Source: Pyxicephalus adspersus (lineage: Eukaryota; Chordata; Amphibia; Anura; Pyxicephalidae). Taken from it: a stretch of DNA of 64,000 bases. The DNA lies in contig NC_092859.1 of NCBI RefSeq assembly GCF_032062135.1, positions 63,553,994-63,617,993 of the forward strand, read 5' to 3'. The notes below the pieces were generated by a model. That model had not been told where the DNA came from. It did not search any database and saw only the letters and a program-made list of their open reading frames with translations. This document shows positions 34,055 to 45,584 of this stretch, piece after piece. Position 1 is the first letter of the stretch. The number at the start of each line of letters is the position of its first letter. A program made the position numbers and the translations under genes.

Positions 34055-37000
34055 TGATAGTACTTGTTCTCTATCAAGAAAGCCATACAAATTTCTGTTT
34101 TTCTCTCACAAAAATACAGATATTTTATTCTGATAGCACTTGCTGTCCATCAAAAAAGCCAGAAAAATGTCTGTATTTCTCAAAAAATACAGATATTTTA
34201 TTCTAATCTCACTTGGTATCAATAGAAAAAACAGAAAAACCTATGTTTTTCTCTCAAAAAACACAGATATTTTATTCTGGCTGCACTTGCTATCAAAAAC
34301 GCCAAAAAAAATTTCAGTATTTCTCTCAAAATATAGAGATATTTCATTCTGAAAGCACTTGCTATCTATCAAAAAATCAAAAAAAAAAAATCTGTATTTC
34401 TCTCAAAAAATACAGATATTTCATCCTGATAGCACTTGCTATCTGTCAAAAAAGCCTGAAAAATTTCTGTATTTCTCTAAAAAAACAAAAAAAATGATAT
34501 TTAATTCTTATCCCACTTGCTATAAAAAAACAGAGAAAAATGTCTGTATTTCTCCCAAAAATACAGATATTTTATTCTGATACCACTTGCTATCTTTCAA
34601 AAAAGCAGGAAAAAATTCTGTATTTCTCTTAAAAAAATACAGATATTTTATTCTGATCCCCCTTGTGATCTATCAAAAAAGCCAGAAAAATGTCTGTATT
34701 TCTCTAAAAAAATACAGATATTTCATTCTGATCTGACTTGCTATCTACCAAAAAGCCAGAAATTTTTCTGTATTTCTCTAAAAAAAAATACATGTTATTT
34801 ATGCTTACCCCCCCTTGCTATAAAAAAGCCATAAAAAAATCTGTATTTCTCTCAAAAAATACAGAAACTGTATTCTGATAGCACTTGCTATGATAATTCT
34901 CTCACAAAAATACAGATTTTTTTGTCTATTCCCACTTGCTATCAATAAAAAAAAAATGAAAAACTTCTGTTTTTCTCTCAGGAAATACAAATATTTTATT
35001 CTGGCTGCACTTGCTATCTATCAAAAACGCCAGAAACATTTCTGCATTTCTTTAAAAAATATAGATATTTTATGCTTATCCCACTTGCTATCAAAAAAGC
35101 CATACAAATTTCTGTATTTCTTAAAAAAAAATACAGATGTTTCATTCTGACAGCACTTGCTATCTATAAAAAAAAGCCAGAACATTTTCTGTATTTCTCC
35201 CACAAAATACAGATATTTTTTTCTGGCCGCATTTGCTATCTATTAAAATCGCTAGAAAAATTTCTTTATTTCTTTAAAAAATATACAGATTTTTTTTTGC
35301 TTATCCCACTTCCTAAAAAAAAAGCCATACAAATTTCTGTATTACTCTAAAAAAATACAGATATTTTATTCTGATCCCACTTGCGATCTATCAAAAAAGC
35401 CAGAAAAATGTTTGTATTTCTCTCAAAAAAATACCGATATCCCATTCTGATAGTACTTGCTATCCATCAAAAAAGCCAGAAAAATTTCTGTATTCCTTTC
35501 AAAAAAATACAGATATTTTATTCTGATCCCACTTGCTATCGATCAAAAAGCCAGAACATTTTCTGTATTTCTCTCAGAAAAATTAAAGATTTTATATGCT
35601 TATCCCACTTGCTATAAAAAAAGGCACACAAATTTCTGTATTTCTCTCAAAAAATACAGAAATTTTATTCTGATAGTACTTCCTATAAAAAATAAACAGA
35701 AAAATATCTGTATTTCTCTCAAAACATACAGATATTTTATTCTGAAAGCACTTGCTATCAAAAAAGCCAGAAAAAAATCCTGTATTTCTCTAAAAAATTA
35801 TAGATATTTTTTTCTAATCCCACTTGCTATCAAACCAAAAAAACAGAAAAAATTCAGTGTTTCTCTCAAAAAATACAGATACTTTACTTTGGTCCCACGT
35901 GCTATTAAAAATGCCAGAAACATTTCTGTATTTCTTTAAAAAATATACATATATTTTATACTGATACCACTTGCTCTCAAAAAAGCCAGAAAAAATTCTG
36001 TATTTCTCTTAAAAAAATACAGATATTTTATTCTGATCCCACTTGCTATCAAGAAAGCCATACAATTTTCTGTATTTCTCTCAAAAATTAGAGATATTTT
36101 ATTCTGATACTACTTGCTATTAAAAAAAACTGAAAATTTCAAACACAACAGAAAACTTTCTGTATTTCTCTCAAAAAATACAGAGATTTTATTCTGGTCC
36201 CATTTCCTATCCAAAACGCCAGAAAAATTTCTGTATTTCTTTAAAAATTATATCGATATTTTATGCTAACTCCACTTGCTATCAATAAAGCTATACAAAT
36301 TTCTGTATTTCTCTAAAAAAAAGGGATTTTTTATTCCGATAGCACTTACTATGAAAAAAAAAATGAAAAATTTCTGTATTTCTTTTAAAAAATACAGATA
36401 TTTTATTCTAATCCCACTTGCTATCAATCAAAACAAACCAGAAATCTTTCTGTATATCTCTCAAAAAATACAGATATTTTATTCTGGTCCCACTTGCTAT
36501 CAAAAAGCCAAATTTCTGTATTTCTCTCAAAAAAATACAGATATTTTATTCTGATAGCACTTGCTATTTATCAAGAAACCCAGAAAAAATTCTGTAATTC
36601 TCTAAAAAAAAAATACAGATATTAAAAGCCAGAAAAATTTCTGTATTTCTCCCAAACATATAGATATTTTATTCCTATCCCCCTTGCTATCAAAAAAGCC
36701 AGAAAAAAAAAATACAGATTTTTTTTTATAGCACTTACAAATACAAATTTCTGTATTTCTCTAAAAAAAATACAGGTATTTTATTCTGAACCCACTTGCT
36801 ATCTATCAAAAAAGCCAGAAAAATTTCTGTAATTCTCTAAAAAAAAAAAAAAAATACAGATATTTTATTCTGATAGCATTTGCGGTCTATCAAAAAAGCC
36901 AGAAAAATTTCTGTAATTCTCTTAAAAAAAAAAATACAGATATTTTATTCTGAACCCACTTGCTATCAATCAAAAAAAACTTTCTGTATTCCTCTCCAAA

Positions 37001-37122
37001 AATACGGATATTTTTCTCTGGTCCCACTTGCTAACAAAGATGCCAGAAAATTTTCTACATTTCTTTAAAAAATATACAGATAATTATTTCTGATACCATT
37101 TGCCATCAAAAAAGCTATACAA
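34055..37122. repeat. ~75-bp hairpin-rich satellite, left block (about 41 units)
   Basis: The monomer has the ordered words ATTCTGATAGCACTTGCTAT, CTATCAAAAAAGCCAG, AAATTTCTGTATTTCTCTC and AAAAAATACAGATATTTT. It contains three dyads: GATAGCActTGCTATC (7-bp arms, 2-nt centre), CAGAAAaaTTTCTG (6-bp arms) and CTGTATTT/AAATACAG (8-bp arms, 8-nt loop). Units vary by A-run length, substitutions and occasional loss of the CTATCTATC part. The block ends at the L1 insertion at 37123 and resumes at 42772. Confidence 0.95.
37115..37122 (+). repeat. Target site duplication (left) of the L1
   Basis: CTATACAA, identical to 42772-42779. In the satellite monomer this position reads GCCATACAAATTTCTG or similar. 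Confidence 0.85.
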
Positions 37123-37221
37123 GGGCGGGCGTGGCTGTCTCCAGGGATGGCTGTGTGAGATCCCAGCTCTGCAGGCACCAGGCTGTTTCTTTGTTATAAC
37201 TGGCATATACTCACCTCTCTG

Positions 37222-38709
37222 ATGGGCAGAGCGAAGAAGTCGAGAGGGGGGAAGCCTCCCCCCACCCCTGTACAGCGTCCACTGGCATCTCAGCCCCTGA
37301 TCCGGGCTTTTGTTGGGGATACAAGCTCAGCTGCACAGCAGCCCAAGATGGCCTCCTTCACACAGGCCACATGGAGTGCAACGGCTGGGAGCAGATCTGA
37401 CCAGGAGCAAGCTGCAGCAGGGATGGAGGGCTCCTCTCCCAGCACATATCAGCCTGCACTGGCTTCCCAGAGGGCTGCATCAGAGGACCCAGCAGCTGAA
37501 ACCTGTGACAGGGTGAGTCACTCTCGCTCCTAAGGGGGTTCATCTTCTTCTGTCAAGCCTCTTACTGGGGGGATTTCATGTTCACCTGGGGGCCCCTATA
37601 CTCCTTTGGATGATACAGTGGCAACAGCATTTAGACCTGGGGCAGCTTCCTCTCCTGTGGGGGGATTGCCTACAGAGACCCTGGTACAGCACAATGCTGG
37701 CTCAGCTAATCTGAGCAGGGAGGATTTTCCCCCTTTGGGCCCCTCTACACAAGCCTGCAGCCAAACCGCAGAATAACCTCTAGCTGAGAGTATACCTATT
37801 GACCCCCCTTTACATTGCAAACAGGGACTGGGATGTAGTGCCGATTCCTGGAACCCCCCATGGCACCAACATCTGCAAATGCTGCCCACCAAGGCGGATT
37901 TTCAGCAACTTATTGCAGATGTCCAAGCTACCTTTAGATCAGAAATTGGGGTTCTGCGTGCTGACTTTCACTCCCTAGCTGGAAAAGTGGAGGATATAGA
38001 TGAAGCTCTACAGCAGGCGAAGGTGGAGATTGAGGCTCTCACCCGCAGATCCAGTGACTATCACTTGAAAATTAAAGATCTTTATCGTCACTTGGAAGAT
38101 ATGGACAAAAAAACTCGCAGAAATATTAGGGTCCGGGGCCTACCAGAAGCTACCCAATCCACAGATCTGAAGCTGGTGCTGCAGGCGTTCTTTAATCGCC
38201 TCTTGGGGCGCCCTCACGCACAGGAAATTGGCATTTTTATGGCCTATAGGGCCTCGAGGCAGCCTGCCTCAGCCCAGCGGCCCCGAGATGTCCTTTGTCA
38301 CCTCGCAGATGCAGAATTGAAGGATGCAATTATGGCTGCAGCGCGGAACATGCGCAGTCTGGAGTTTGATGGGGCTCCATTGCAGCTCTTTCAGGACTTG
38401 TCCTGGCACACTTTGCAACAGAGACGCCTCCTGCAACCACTCCTAACCACTCTGCGTGATAACCGCATTCCTTATAGGTGGGGCTTCCCGTTCAGCCTGA
38501 CAGCGCGACATGATGGGAAATCTGCTGTATTGCGTTATCCAGAGGACCTGTCTTCCTTTTGCCGTGATTTGGGAATTGACAAGCCTAAGCTTCCAGGTTG
38601 GGAATCCGAGGAACCTCTGCCTGCTCTACCCTTACCTTGGCAGGTGGCCAATTCCAAGAAGTGTCCCAGGCACAGGATCCAGCGTTTTTCTACGCCCCCA
38701 CTTCCGTGA
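37222..38709 (+). pseudogene. L1 ORF1 protein (coiled coil + RRM), two stops
   Basis: One frame of 495 codons from MGRAKKSRGGKPP carries only two stops, TAA at 37531-37533 and TAA at 37774-37776. The head is basic and Ser/Pro-rich. A coiled coil follows (about 37900-38110: QQLIADVQATF, SLAGKVEDIDEALQQAKVEI). The RRM starts at RRNIRVRGLPEA (38115-38150) and includes RPRDVLCHLADAELKDAIM. The C-terminal domain has LQLFQDLSWHTLQQRR and YRWGFPFSLTARHDGKS. From 37879 onward 276 codons are open, so the RNA-binding half could still be translated in principle. ORF1p coats L1 RNA as trimers in the cytoplasm. The family assignment is firm. Confidence 0.92.
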
Positions 38710-39467
38710 GACAGTGGACAGCAGACAGCATTGATTGGGCTCCGATCCCATACCCCTTTTTACTGCTCCTTATGCTGCTGTGGCCCACCTAAGTGTGAGT
38801 TGCCTCCTCTGCCTTTGGATGGATACTTCTTATTAATGTTTTGCCTAGTTTTATGCTATTGCAACTGAAGTTTTTTGCACTTTTTGATGATTGTTTACTG
38901 ACTCTCTTTATGCTCAAATTTAAAATTGCGAGATATTACTTGAATGAATATATGATCTGTGACTTTATGGTCTACAATTGGTGTTTTCTCAGGGAATGTC
39001 ATTTTTGGTCAGATTGCCCTAATCCCCCTCCCATCCGTATGTTTCTGGTTGGGCTGCCGATCACTGCGGCCTCCCTGTGTATATTGTCACTCTCAGAGAG
39101 GTTTCTTTTGTCCTTTTTTCTTTTTCCTTTCTCAGTTGCATAGCCTTGCCCTGTTGTGGATATGTTTTACATGCCCTGCGGCCCCTTGGGGGAGGGCCCC
39201 CCTCGGAACCATTGTACTACTTATACAGCCGGTGTCGACCATGTTGTTTCTAGATGATACACTGGTGCTCTTGTGGTTGTCTTGGGGACCGTCGAGTCCC
39301 TCTCCCCTCTGGGAGTGTTTGTGTACTCGCCAGACATGTTTGTTCCCTAGGCGCCCTGATACGGGCTCCCCGTGGTCGCTAATGCGCAACTGCTTCGACT
39401 TGATTTGAGTTTTTGTAGGCTGGGTTATGTGGGGGTCTAAGCAGTGATCAGTAGATAATACACTCTG
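38710..39467 (+). other. Inter-ORF region of the L1
   Basis: About 760 bases between ORF1 and the ORF2 start, T-rich, with no conserved domain. Short frames here carry no known motif. It is longer than the inter-ORF spacer of mammalian L1s. Confidence 0.6.
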
Positions 39468-40222
39468 ATGGCTACCAAAGTTTTATCACTTAATGTGCGT
39501 AGTTTAAACTCCAATACAAACGGAAGCTGGCTCTCTGGGAATTTAAACGCCATTCGGCGGATATTGTATTTTTACAGGAGACGCACTTTGATAGCTCGGG
39601 CACCTTTACCTTTGCATCCAAATTTTACCCGGCTGTTTATGCAGCCAACTCTCCTTCTAAAAAGAGAGCAGGGGTTGCCATCTTGCTCAAAAATTCTTTT
39701 CAATTTTCACCCACTCGCTCTATTGTGGACCCGGAGGGCAGATTTCTTATCTTGCATGGTAGCCTGCTGGGTGTCCCCTTAACTTTATGTAATATATATG
39801 CGCCCAATCAAGGACAAGCCAGGTTTCTTGCTAAGACAATGGCCCTCTTAGAGGAGTTCACGCACACGTATCTTATTGTTGGGGGTGATTTTAATTCCAT
39901 CTTCTCCCCGACTCAAGATAGACTGTCGTTGCCTATACCTTCTCCATCTACAGTAGTATTGCAACACGCCAAATTGTTTAGGCAATTGATTAGACGTCAC
40001 CAGCTTTATGATAGTTGGAGAATTCACCACCCCACTAGAAGACAGTTTACCTTTTACTCCCCTCCTCATCAAACACATAGCCGCATTGACTATATATTTA
40101 TTAACTTGCCAATGTTGCGGAACAGTGTCTCTGCTGCTATCCATCCCATTTCCTGGTCAGACCACGCCCCAATTACCTTGGAGATTTTTTTCGCCCCTGA
40201 CAGAACTAGACTTTGTCACTAA
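39468..40222 (+). pseudogene. L1 ORF2 endonuclease domain, one frameshift
   Basis: It starts MATKVLSLNVRSLNS, the usual L1 ORF2 opening. A frameshift between about 39520 and 39560 moves the reading to a frame with DIVFLQETHF (catalytic Glu). A frame open to 40222 then holds GVAILLKNSF, LCNIYAPNQ, GGDFNSIFSP (39880-39909), HSRIDYIFI (40076-40101) and WSDHAPITLE (40155-40184; the SDH triad). APE-type endonucleases nick T-rich targets to prime cDNA synthesis. Confidence 0.9.
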
Positions 40223-40234
40223 AGGTTAAATGAC

Positions 40235-41748
40235 TTGCTCCTCAAGAATGAGGATACTAAAATGTCCCTTACTACAACTCTACAGCATTATTTTGATGAC
40301 AATAAAGGCTCTGTGACGCACACCTCCACCCTCTGGGAGGCCCATAAAGCGGTTATCCGGGGTCATTGTGTGGCCCTGAGTTCTCGTCTTAAAAAGAACT
40401 CTAACCTGCAGCAGGCCTTGACGGAACAGGCACTATGGACTGCTGAGGTACAACTGGCTAACACTCCATCCCTGGGCCTCCTACGTAGGGTGGCCTCCCT
40501 CCGTTCCAAACTAAGGGCGTTGGAGCTTCGGAAGGTCAGCTGGATGATGCAGCGCACTAGGCAGCTTTATTATCATAGGGGCAACAAGGCAGATTCACTC
40601 TTGGCACACAAGTTGAGGGACACACAAATTAACTCCTCCCCCATGGCAGTTAAAGATGACCAAGGGATACCACGGTATGACCCGTCCCACATAGCTTCCC
40701 GGTTTGAACACTATTATAACCAGTTTTATTGTACGGTTCACCAGGCACAAGCCTCTATGGGCCCCAATTTGCACTCCAATATAAACTCCCACCTGGCTGA
40801 CCTGACTCTCCCCACATTACAAGCTGAACACCCGGAGCACCTTAATAAACCCGTTACTGCGGAGGAAATATATCACAGGTCATTTCTCACCTCCCTTTGC
40901 ATAAAGCGCCGGGCCCGGACGGTTTACCGTATTTATACTATAAAACCTTTTTCCCTATTTGGTGGATCTGTTTAATGACTTTCTCCAAGGGAAGCCTATC
41001 TCACCTACTATGTCATATTCCCATATAACTGATTCCCAAGCCGGGTAAAGATCCGATGGACTGTGCAAATTATAGACCTATAGCGCTAATGAATTCGGAT
41101 CTTAAAATCTACTCTAAGATTTTGGCTAATAGGCTTTCCAAACTCTTGCCATTCCTTATACACGGGGACCAAACGGGTTTCATACCGTACCGCCACGCAA
41201 GTGATAACACCCGGAGAGTGATCAACGTTATTGATATCCTCAACAAACGTAAAACCCCTTCCATAGTGCTTAGCCTAGACACTGAAAAGGCATTTGACCG
41301 ACTTAGTTGGCCATTTATGTTCTCTACCCTTACCAAAATGGGATTTTCCGGCCCATTTGTTAGAGTGATACGTTCTCTCTACAGTTGTCTGGCAGCCTCT
41401 GTTAAGTTGCCTCATGCCTCCCCTAAACTATTCCCCATCCGGAATGGGACGCGACAAGGCTGCCCCTTGTCTCCCTTACTCTTTGCTCTTAGTGTTGAGC
41501 CCCTGGCGGAGAGAATCAGATCCAACCCCAATATTCATGGTGTTACCGTAAAGGATACCTCCTACAAAATTTCATTATATGCAGATGATGTACTACTTAC
41601 ATTGACACAACCTACCACCACCCTCCCAAATTTGTGGTCTGAACTTGGTGCCTTTAGTACTGTTTCGGGCTATAAGGTGAACTCCTCGAAATCCGAGGCC
41701 TTACCCTTATATATACCCCCCTCACAACTCTCAGCGTCAAAAAAATAG
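40235..41748 (+). pseudogene. L1 ORF2 reverse transcriptase domain
   Basis: A linker region (40235-40876) is open, then the frame changes around 40876-41050. The next frame (41056-41748) contains ANYRPIALMNSDLKIYSKIL, then LDTEKAFDRLSW (41276-41311; first catalytic Asp), GTRQGCPLSPLLFALSVEP (41446-41502) and SLYADDVLLTL (41572-41604; catalytic pair), then VNSSKSEALPL. A TAG follows at 41746-41748. All catalytic residues are conserved, and damage is limited to the shift and the stop. Confidence 0.93.
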
Positions 41749-42474
41749 TTATTCTTTTACCTGCCAAGAGCGCTCCTTAAACTATTTGGGCACCCCCATA
41801 ACAGCTACATACACTCAGCTATATACTTGCAACTTCCCCCCATTGTTCCAGGAACTAAATGCCTACTTGAATAAATGGAAGGGACACTCATCGTCGCTCT
41901 TGAGGAGAATTGCGTCAGTGAAGATGATGCTATTGCCCAAGCTCCTATATTTATTTGAAACCCTTCCGGTTCAGGTCCCTCTCCCTATCTTTAAGAAGTT
42001 ACAGGCTAGCATTTTGAACTTTATCTGGGCTCACAAACGTCACAGACTTTCAAAGTCAGTGGTTTGTACACCTAAAGCACTCGGAGGTATGGGGGCTCCG
42101 GACCTGATAAAATACTATTTGGCGACGCATCTTCGCTACTTACCCTCCTGGACTATGTTAGTCTGCCCCAGTGTATGTCGGAAGTTGGAGGAAGCTTGGA
42201 TTTCCCCACTTCATCCTAATGTGATGCTTTTGAGCTCCTCCTGGTTACTGCCCGAGAGGAATTTGCTGTCCCCGATGGTTTTTATGAGAAATATCTGGAG
42301 AACGTATAATTCTAACCACCAAATGGAAATCCAGACTGCCCCCCTCTATGGAGGATTTGTATGCTCGTATTCAAGACATACGCCTGATGGAGTACCTCAC
42401 TGCCCTCCTCCGAAACAGGGTTGCGAAATTTGAACAGATATGGGAACCTTGGGATGCCTACTATACCAGTCTAT
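41749..42474 (+). pseudogene. L1 ORF2 C-terminal region, internally shortened
   Basis: From 41775 the reading LNYLGTPI, then SVKMMLLPKLLYLFETLP, FIWAHKRHRLSK and ALGGMGAPDLIKYYLATHL matches the post-RT region of L1 ORF2. After RNIWRTYNSNHQME the frame shifts directly into SMEDLYARIQDIRLMEYL and FEQIWEPWDAYY, which is the extreme C-terminus in this family. The Cys-rich segment normally between them is absent, pointing to an internal deletion of several hundred bases. Stop near 42474. Confidence 0.8.
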
Positions 42475-42771
42475 AGGTTTAATATGACGCTGGTTCCAGG
42501 CGCCACTGTGCTTCCTATCCACCTTTGTATCCCCCATTTCTACCCCCCCTTCTCCTATTCCGCGGCTTGTTTCCGTATTTTTATAGTCTATGGAGTTTGA
42601 TAGGCCGGTGCAGTACGGCCACTGTTTTTTACTGTTACTTATAGTTTTATGTACCATTATCGGATGTACCTATCACCCTGTATGCTGTGTTTACGAGATG
42701 TTTTGCTGTATAAGCCTGGTTGTCTTTGTATGTGAAAATGTTCAATAAAAATTGTTTCAACAAAAAAAAAC
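42475..42771 (+). other. L1 3' UTR and A-rich tail
   Basis: T/C-rich untranslated region ending TTCAATAAAAATTGTTTCAA followed by nine A. The signal is AATAAA at 42743-42748. Confidence 0.8.
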
Positions 42772-43137
42772 CTATACAAATTTCTGTACTCCTCTCCAAA
42801 AATACAGATATTTTATTCTGGTCCCATTTGTTATCTATCAAAAAGGCCAGAAAAAAATTTCTGTATTTCTTTTTAAAATATACCGATATTTTATGCTTAT
42901 GCCACTTGCTATCAAAAAACCCATTTTCTCTCAAAAAACACAGATATTTTATTCTCATAGCACTTGCTATGAAAAAAATGAAAAATTTCTGTATTTCTCT
43001 CAAAAAAAATACAGATGTTTTATTCTGATAGCACTTGCTATATATCAAAAAAGCCAGAAAAAGTTCTGTATTTCTCTCAAAATAATACAGATATTTAATT
43101 CTGATCCCACTTGCTATCTATCAAAAAAGCCAGACAG
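42772..43137. repeat. ~75-bp satellite, right block (about 5 units)
   Basis: It continues the array after the L1 with the same monomer words and the same orientation as 34055-37122, starting with the second CTATACAA. It ends at AAAAAAGCCAGACAGTGTG. Confidence 0.93.
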
Positions 43138-43320
43138 TGTGTTGCAATATCCTCCATAACCCCTTAGAAGGCTTAATATAGGGGCGAAACGCGTCAGGAA
43201 GGAAGATACATGAACACATTAAGCTAAACATTATTCAGACCTATACAATTTTAACCTTGTGTACATAATTTTATTCAAAACATTTTTTGAAATAAATAAA
43301 GTTGAATCAAAAAAGGATAC
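43138..43320 (+). repeat. Possible Penelope-like 3' UTR remnant beside the satellite
   Basis: GGGGCGAAACGCGTCAGGAA at about 43180-43199, with AATAAATAAAG near 43289, resembles PLE 3' tails. No coding portion is attached, and the left edge is the satellite end. Confidence 0.45.
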
Positions 43321-43955
43321 ACTTTGAAAGTATTCTTTAAGTGCCACTGAAAAGCCTTCTGTCCTGTTCCTATCCCCTATCTAAAAGATTTAGAAATTAT
43401 TTATTATTTTAAACAATGATCCATCAAAAAATATTGCCAATAGTTTGTTTCATCACTTAAATTGTACTGTATAATTCAATTTCCAGAACATTAAAATTTA
43501 AAAATATGTATAAAGAGAGCATAAAGCAGACTGTGTGTCTTTGTTACTCAAAATAACCCTATCCACCATAGTTCTAGAATGCTTAGAAATGTGGATGATT
43601 TTATGGTTTGCATGTGGCCAGTCACAAGAGTAATTCACAATTAAGCATGAAAAACTTGTGAGGATGGGCATACATGTGTTTCTAATGTCAGAAATGCCTT
43701 GTCTCCATATTAGGTTCCTTTATCCTAATCCAAATGATATCTTTTTGACATAGAAAAGTTTGTAAGAACATAGGTTGTATGTTCAGTTGTCATCACATCT
43801 GATGACCCCCATAGTGTCAGCTGTGCTGTTGGCTATATTGCTTGCTATATTGCTAAAACAGCAAAGCAACTGCAAACCAAAACATTATATCACTATGCTA
43901 AGAGATTGAACCAATTGAAACTGCATGGGAGGTGTGCTAGGAAAAAACCTTTACT
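43321..43955. other. Unclassified AT-rich stretch
   Basis: Nothing recognised. Confidence 0.4.
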
Positions 43956-43963
43956 GTCTAGAG

Positions 43964-44160
43964 CAGGGGTCAGCAACCTTTACTATCAAAAGAGCCATTT
44001 TGCCACTAAAGAAAAAAAGTCTGGAGCCGCAAAACATAACACAGTTTATAAACTTTTAAAAGTTATTATTTTTTTAATTTTACCTGTTACAACAAGTGTG
44101 CATGTGTAGGCCTACTTTGAAATAAATTAAACACTGAACTATGCCCCTAGAAGCCTCCCC
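43964..44160 (+). mobile_element. hAT-type element, left end
   Basis: CAGGGGTCAGCAACCTTTAC followed by CAAAAGAGCCATTTTG and GGAGCCGCAAAACATAAC is a hAT-type terminus. The 8-mer left of it is GTCTAGAG (43956-43963). The right end was not found, so the extent is approximate. Confidence 0.65.
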
Positions 44161-44829
44161 CCCCCCCCTCACCCGGAGATAGGAGATATAGCACATAAAC
44201 TATCTCTAAATATAAAGATAATGAGGTTGTCTAAAATAAAGCATTAAACATGCCATTTATGGTATTTTACTAATCTGTGTGTTTTTAAGAATTTTATACA
44301 ATGTTTATTTATTTATTTATTTATTTTTTTGAAACCTTTTGCAGGCCCCAATGATTCCAACATTCACCATATGGTAAAGAATAAAGGCAATGAAGTGTAC
44401 AAGTTAAATATGCCTCTTCATTGAAAGCTCAGTTTTAAGCAGGTTCGGAGGGGATTGCCTTGAAAAGCAAATGCTGGGATGCGCTGATGCACAGTGCTTG
44501 ATTTGTGTGGTTCTTATTTCCCACATTCCATTGCTTACTTTATAGGAGAACCATCCTTGAAAACATCTAAAAAGAGTGTATATGCCCCCATGTGTGAAAA
44601 TACGTATGAGTCCTTTATTAGATAAATATTCGTAGAGCGCACATACTACAGTATACCAACATACATTGTGTGGTTTTTCCATTTTTTTCCAAGTGCTGCA
44701 AATCAGGTGGAAATGTACTCCACTGTTACCTGAATTACTATTATTATTTTATTATTACATTTTTGTTTATTAGAAGTTTTAAACAAAAAGTAGGAAAAAT
44801 GTATTTTACAATCTCATTATTGCAAACTA
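44161..44829. other. Unclassified stretch
   Basis: A C-run lies near 44157-44167 and a TTTA microsatellite near 44305-44329. No gene. Confidence 0.4.
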
Positions 44830-44962
44830 TTAACCACTTGACTGTTAAACCCGACCTTGGTTCGGGGTAAAAAAAATAGCAAATATCGGTAAGCCCGGAC
44901 ATTGTTGGGTGGTTAAATACATTAACTTACCTGGTCCCCCCTGTGATGATCTGTTCTGTTCC

Positions 44963-44994
<32 letters not shown>

Positions 44995-45584
44995 TTACCT
45001 TCTCCCCACAGCTCCTCCGGACACGTCTGTTCTCTTCTGTCTTCTACTGGCGAGTGCAGTGACGATCACCGGGATTTCCCGGTGACGTCGCTGCATGCGT
45101 CGGTGCGGGAGGCGGGGTGGGACATTCAAATCGCTTTGCATTGAACTCAATACAAAAAAGCTGTAATGAGTCCAATACAAACAAATCCCTATATAATATA
45201 TATATACAATTGTATTAAATATATATATATATATATATATAATATATAAGCTACTGTAAAAAACATTACATTATACAATATTTTTTAAAGATTTTTTTTT
45301 TTTTATGTTTTATAAAAAAATTTTTTATTAAATTTATAAAATTTTGGACATATTTCGGTGAATTATAAGTACTTATTGAGTAATTCGGTGAATTATAGCC
45401 TACAATCCAAAATAAATTTCCCTTGCAAAAAAAATTAACACTATTTGCATGGAAGTACGGAAGTTCGGAAAGAATTGAAAAATAAAGTTACAGGTCTACA
45501 ATTTAAAAACAAAAAATTTCATGAAAAACAGTGTACCATTTTGGTACAGAATTCTAGACATCAGTGTAACCCCCAGGTGGTTAA
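44830..45584. mobile_element. TTAA-target MITE (family C), complete, 755 bp
   Basis: Bounded by TTAA at 44830-44833 and 45581-45584 with inverted CCAC(T/C)TG ends. The right part (about 45480-45584) is the complement of 63730-63830, giving a second copy in opposite orientation. The interior holds a run of 29 A (44963-44991), a GC-rich segment with a GGGATTTCCCGGTGACGTCG word, and a (TA)n stretch near 45218-45243. The TTAA target suggests piggyBac- or Kolobok-type mobilisation. It has no transposase. Confidence 0.8.

Larger units (their letters stand above)
37123..42771 (+). mobile_element. Full-length-type L1 LINE inserted in the satellite
   Basis: The element spans a 5' end GGGCGGGCGTGGCTG, ORF1, ORF2 and a 3' UTR with AATAAA at 42743-42748 and a short A tail at 42762-42770. 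It is flanked by the 8-bp duplication CTATACAA, and satellite sequence lies directly on both sides. Both ORFs have stops or frameshifts, and the ORF2 C-terminus seems internally deleted. It is therefore an old, inactive copy, though both termini are intact. Confidence 0.93.

Noticed and set aside
34140..37068. Series of overlapping + strand ORFs rich in Phe/Lys/Tyr
   Set aside because: They are translations of the ~75-bp satellite. They change frame from unit to unit, and no domain is present.
34055..37114. CRISPR-like array of repeats with palindromes
   Set aside because: Units are contiguous and similar throughout, with no unique spacers, and the genome is eukaryotic. It is a satellite.
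38841..39408. ORFs of 100-149 codons between L1 ORF1 and ORF2
   Set aside because: They lie in the T-rich inter-ORF region, overlap each other in different frames and have no L1 domain.
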